Positions 62,060 through 64,000 of a DNA stretch of 64,000 nucleotides are shown here, piece by piece. The stretch spans positions 6,156,019 to 6,220,018 of the forward strand of contig CM049306.1 in assembly GCA_026874595.1 (NCBI GenBank), written 5' to 3'. The position numbers and the translations under genes are program-made. This DNA is from Sipunculus nudus (taxonomy: Eukaryota; Annelida; Sipuncula; Golfingiida; Sipunculidae). The notes beneath the pieces are model-generated. The model searched no databases. It was not told where the DNA came from and saw only the letters and a program-made list of their open reading frames with translations. The first letter of the stretch is position 1, and every line of letters begins with the position of its first letter.

Positions 62060-62760
62060 ATTGATGTATGTTGATTTAAAGTCATCAGTATTGTCACGTG
62101 CAATGCTTTGCTCACACGTGATACTTGATAAAGTGACGTCACTCCGAAGTAAGTAAGCGAGTAAAGCTGAATAATTGCATCAGTAATAATAATAATAATG
62201 ATACCATTTTTTTCAAAATCCGTTATTTTGATGATAATTTGAATTGAGTGGTAACTAACATGATCAGCGTTTATTACGGAATGTTTGCAAATCGAGGATA
62301 TCAAAGGGAACAAAGGTGACCCACGGGTCAGACCCCAATAGCGATCATGATACAACTAAGCGGTTACTTCCTTAAACCTGAGTCATCTTATTCTGTTCCT
62401 ACTTTCGTAATAAACCATCTCACAGAAAGGGCTGGGCATCGGCCTGTCTAGTCAGGTACAAAACGTATGGCGGTACACGTATACCCATTACGCATTGACG
62501 ATTTGTTATATATATACCATCTCATGGTGGTATTTCCTTATTTTTGCTTACATGAAGGACGGGCCACATGTTGATATCGCCATAACCTAGGCTGTTGTTT
62601 TCGCTTTCGGGGTTGATTGGCACTCATTTCATGTGATTGGCAAAACATTTCGTTTTATAAATGTTCATTTTTCCTTAACCTCATATACTGAGTATAGACT
62701 ATTATAATCTCGATCTTATTTTACAGTTCTGGCCCAACCCCACTCCCGGCACTCCTCAAC
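62060..62760. other. Spacer, no gene seen
   Basis: Contains a short TAA/TAG repeat near 62,185-62,200 and no coding sequence I can support. Confidence 0.5.
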
Positions 62761-62761
62761 T

Positions 62762-62812
62762 CCCCCCCCCCCCCCCCCCCCCACGTAATGTTTGAATTTG
62801 GGGGGGGGGGGG
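62762..62812. repeat. C21 and G13 tracts 17 bases apart
   Basis: A C21 run (62,762-62,782) is followed by a G13 run (62,800-62,812). The two are complementary and could fold on each other. Confidence 0.9.
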
Positions 62813-62837
62813 AGATAAAAAAGGTAATATTTTATGT

Positions 62838-62839
<2 letters not shown>

Positions 62840-62876
<37 letters not shown>
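62840..62876. repeat. (TA)n microsatellite
   Basis: About 37 bp of uninterrupted TA. Confidence 0.95.
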
Positions 62877-62878
<2 letters not shown>

Positions 62879-63029
62879 GCTGCCAATGAATCCCATGATC
62901 ATAATGCCCCTTGTACTACAGTATTTAATTTTTCTCCCAAAGGTTTTGAGTTTCATTTTTTCCCGAACATGTGGTTCAGAATATACAGGTATTGTCGGAC
63001 TTCGACAAATTGCTGATAATGTTAGATAA

Positions 63030-63430
63030 TGGATTATAAACTGAAATACGTGCCTTACTGAGATCACAAATTGATGGATAAAACATGCCATACATATTTC
63101 AGTGGTAGCACTTTATAAAGAGACCATCGATTGCAACAGAAAAGACCGTTAGTAATATTTCTAAATCATCAATCATATGCGACAGCGTCTCTTGGAACCA
63201 CCGACAGGTGTACACTTATTCTTCATTTAAGTCTTAAAGGCGAACATTGCTAATATAAAATAGCTCAAGCATATATAGATAGTTCAGAATAAAGTATGAG
63301 TAAGGCTGGTATTTATATTTGTTAGCAATAATTGTGTTTCGTCAATATGACAATGCAGCATGCAAAGCGTCTCGGTAACCGTATCAACGTGGCGTGTCGA
63401 TATGTATCGGTATATCAGTATATTGATACA
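63030..63430 (+). repeat. Dispersed repeat, copy 2 (partner at 12.16-12.55 kb)
   Basis: Same order of landmarks as copy 1: CTTACTGAGATCACAAA, ACCACCGACAGGTGTACA, ATTTAAGTCTTAAAGGC, CATGCAAAGCGT, CTCGGTAACC, ACGTGGCGTGTCGATA and ATATCAGTATATTGATA. Same orientation, clearly diverged. Confidence 0.7.
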
Positions 63431-63660
63431 GACAAATGACAGACAAAAATCAAATGCACACAATAGAAATTTTCATGCGAGTGGTAACGCTCCAACGATG
63501 ACGACACAGTGAGTGATGTATGTTAAAACATACCTTACCTATTTGTGGGATACATATTAATTTCTGTGAATACATAATTATTCATGATTTGTTTTATGTT
63601 GACGAGCATATAGGATGGTCTGGGTGTGATAAAGTCAAGAAAGTAGGGTGGATTGACTCC

Positions 63661-63663
<3 letters not shown>

Positions 63664-63699
<36 letters not shown>
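63664..63699. repeat. (CT)n microsatellite
   Basis: About 36 bp of uninterrupted CT, followed at 63,720 by a TG-rich stretch. Confidence 0.95.
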
Positions 63700-63704
<5 letters not shown>

Positions 63705-63919
63705 CTACCAGCTTGCCTGTGTGTGTACGTGTGTGCATGTGTGTGAAGTGTGCGCGTGTGGGTGTGTGTGTACAGTCCAGAAGTATAGGCCGCTCACTTG
63801 TCTATGATCTCGCTTATCAAGTCAGCTCTTGTAAAACCCGGCCCCAGCACTTCTCTATAAACTTGACGAAAATTGTAATTCAAAGTTGTCTTTTACTGTG
63901 ATCGTCAATTTCTTGGACT

Positions 63920-64000
63920 TTGGTCATGTGAACCATGATAATATGTTGGTCATTTGAACCATGGTTATATTTTGGTCATGTGAAGCATGGTTATATTTTG
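63920..64000 (+). repeat. 26-bp tandem repeat running off the window edge
   Basis: Three units of TTGGTCATGTGAACCATG plus AT-rich bases, with a fourth beginning at 63,998. The true length of this array is not visible. Confidence 0.85.

Overview
This window reads as intergenic DNA from an animal nuclear genome, most likely a marine invertebrate and plausibly a mollusc. The evidence is AT-rich spacer DNA, several large minisatellite arrays, a Ty3/gypsy retrotransposon whose integrase lies upstream of reverse transcriptase (Gmr1-like order), an L1/Tx1-type LINE, tRNA-headed SINE-like repeats and short inverted-repeat elements of kinds I associate with mollusc genomes. The species assignment is inference. 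I found no convincing host gene exon, no intact tRNA or rRNA gene and no prokaryotic feature.

Layout. 1-8.5 kb is spacer DNA holding two inverted-repeat elements (about 1.58-1.83 kb; 2,075-2,730 with 162-bp terminal inverted repeats and a 7-bp target duplication), a GATCGC-rich block, a dispersed repeat with a strong hairpin near 6.25 kb, and a tRNA-headed repeat near 7.2 kb. 8.5-10.4 kb is a 42-bp minisatellite. 10.4-17.1 kb is spacer with a SINE-like element (14,973-15,370) and a dispersed repeat. 17.1-30.7 kb is one array of about 13.6 kb made of 34- and 35-bp monomers, with nested, nearly identical higher-order duplications.

30.7-33.8 kb is spacer with dispersed repeats. 33,809-40,370 is a dead gypsy element in the order LTR, gag, protease, integrase, RT, RNase H, truncated LTR. 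Its 3' LTR stops abruptly at a 37-bp minisatellite (40,371-40,629). 42.8-45.5 kb is a 49-bp minisatellite followed by a long TA tract. 46.3-47.4 kb carries a diverged local duplication. 49.4-52.3 kb is a 28-bp minisatellite. 52,801-55,725 is a 5'-truncated LINE with a 12-bp target site duplication and poly(A). The rest is spacer with microsatellites, an old TIR-like pair (58.25-59.27 kb), a tRNA-like repeat near 62.0 kb, a second copy of the 12.2-kb dispersed repeat, and the start of a 26-bp tandem repeat at the window edge.

No genes here work together as a pathway. About a third of the window is tandem repeat and about 15 percent is recognisable retrotransposon. The main interest is how the arrays grew by nested duplication, the dyad symmetry shared by the two monomer types of the large array, the gypsy element with copia-like domain order, and the sharp LTR/minisatellite junction.
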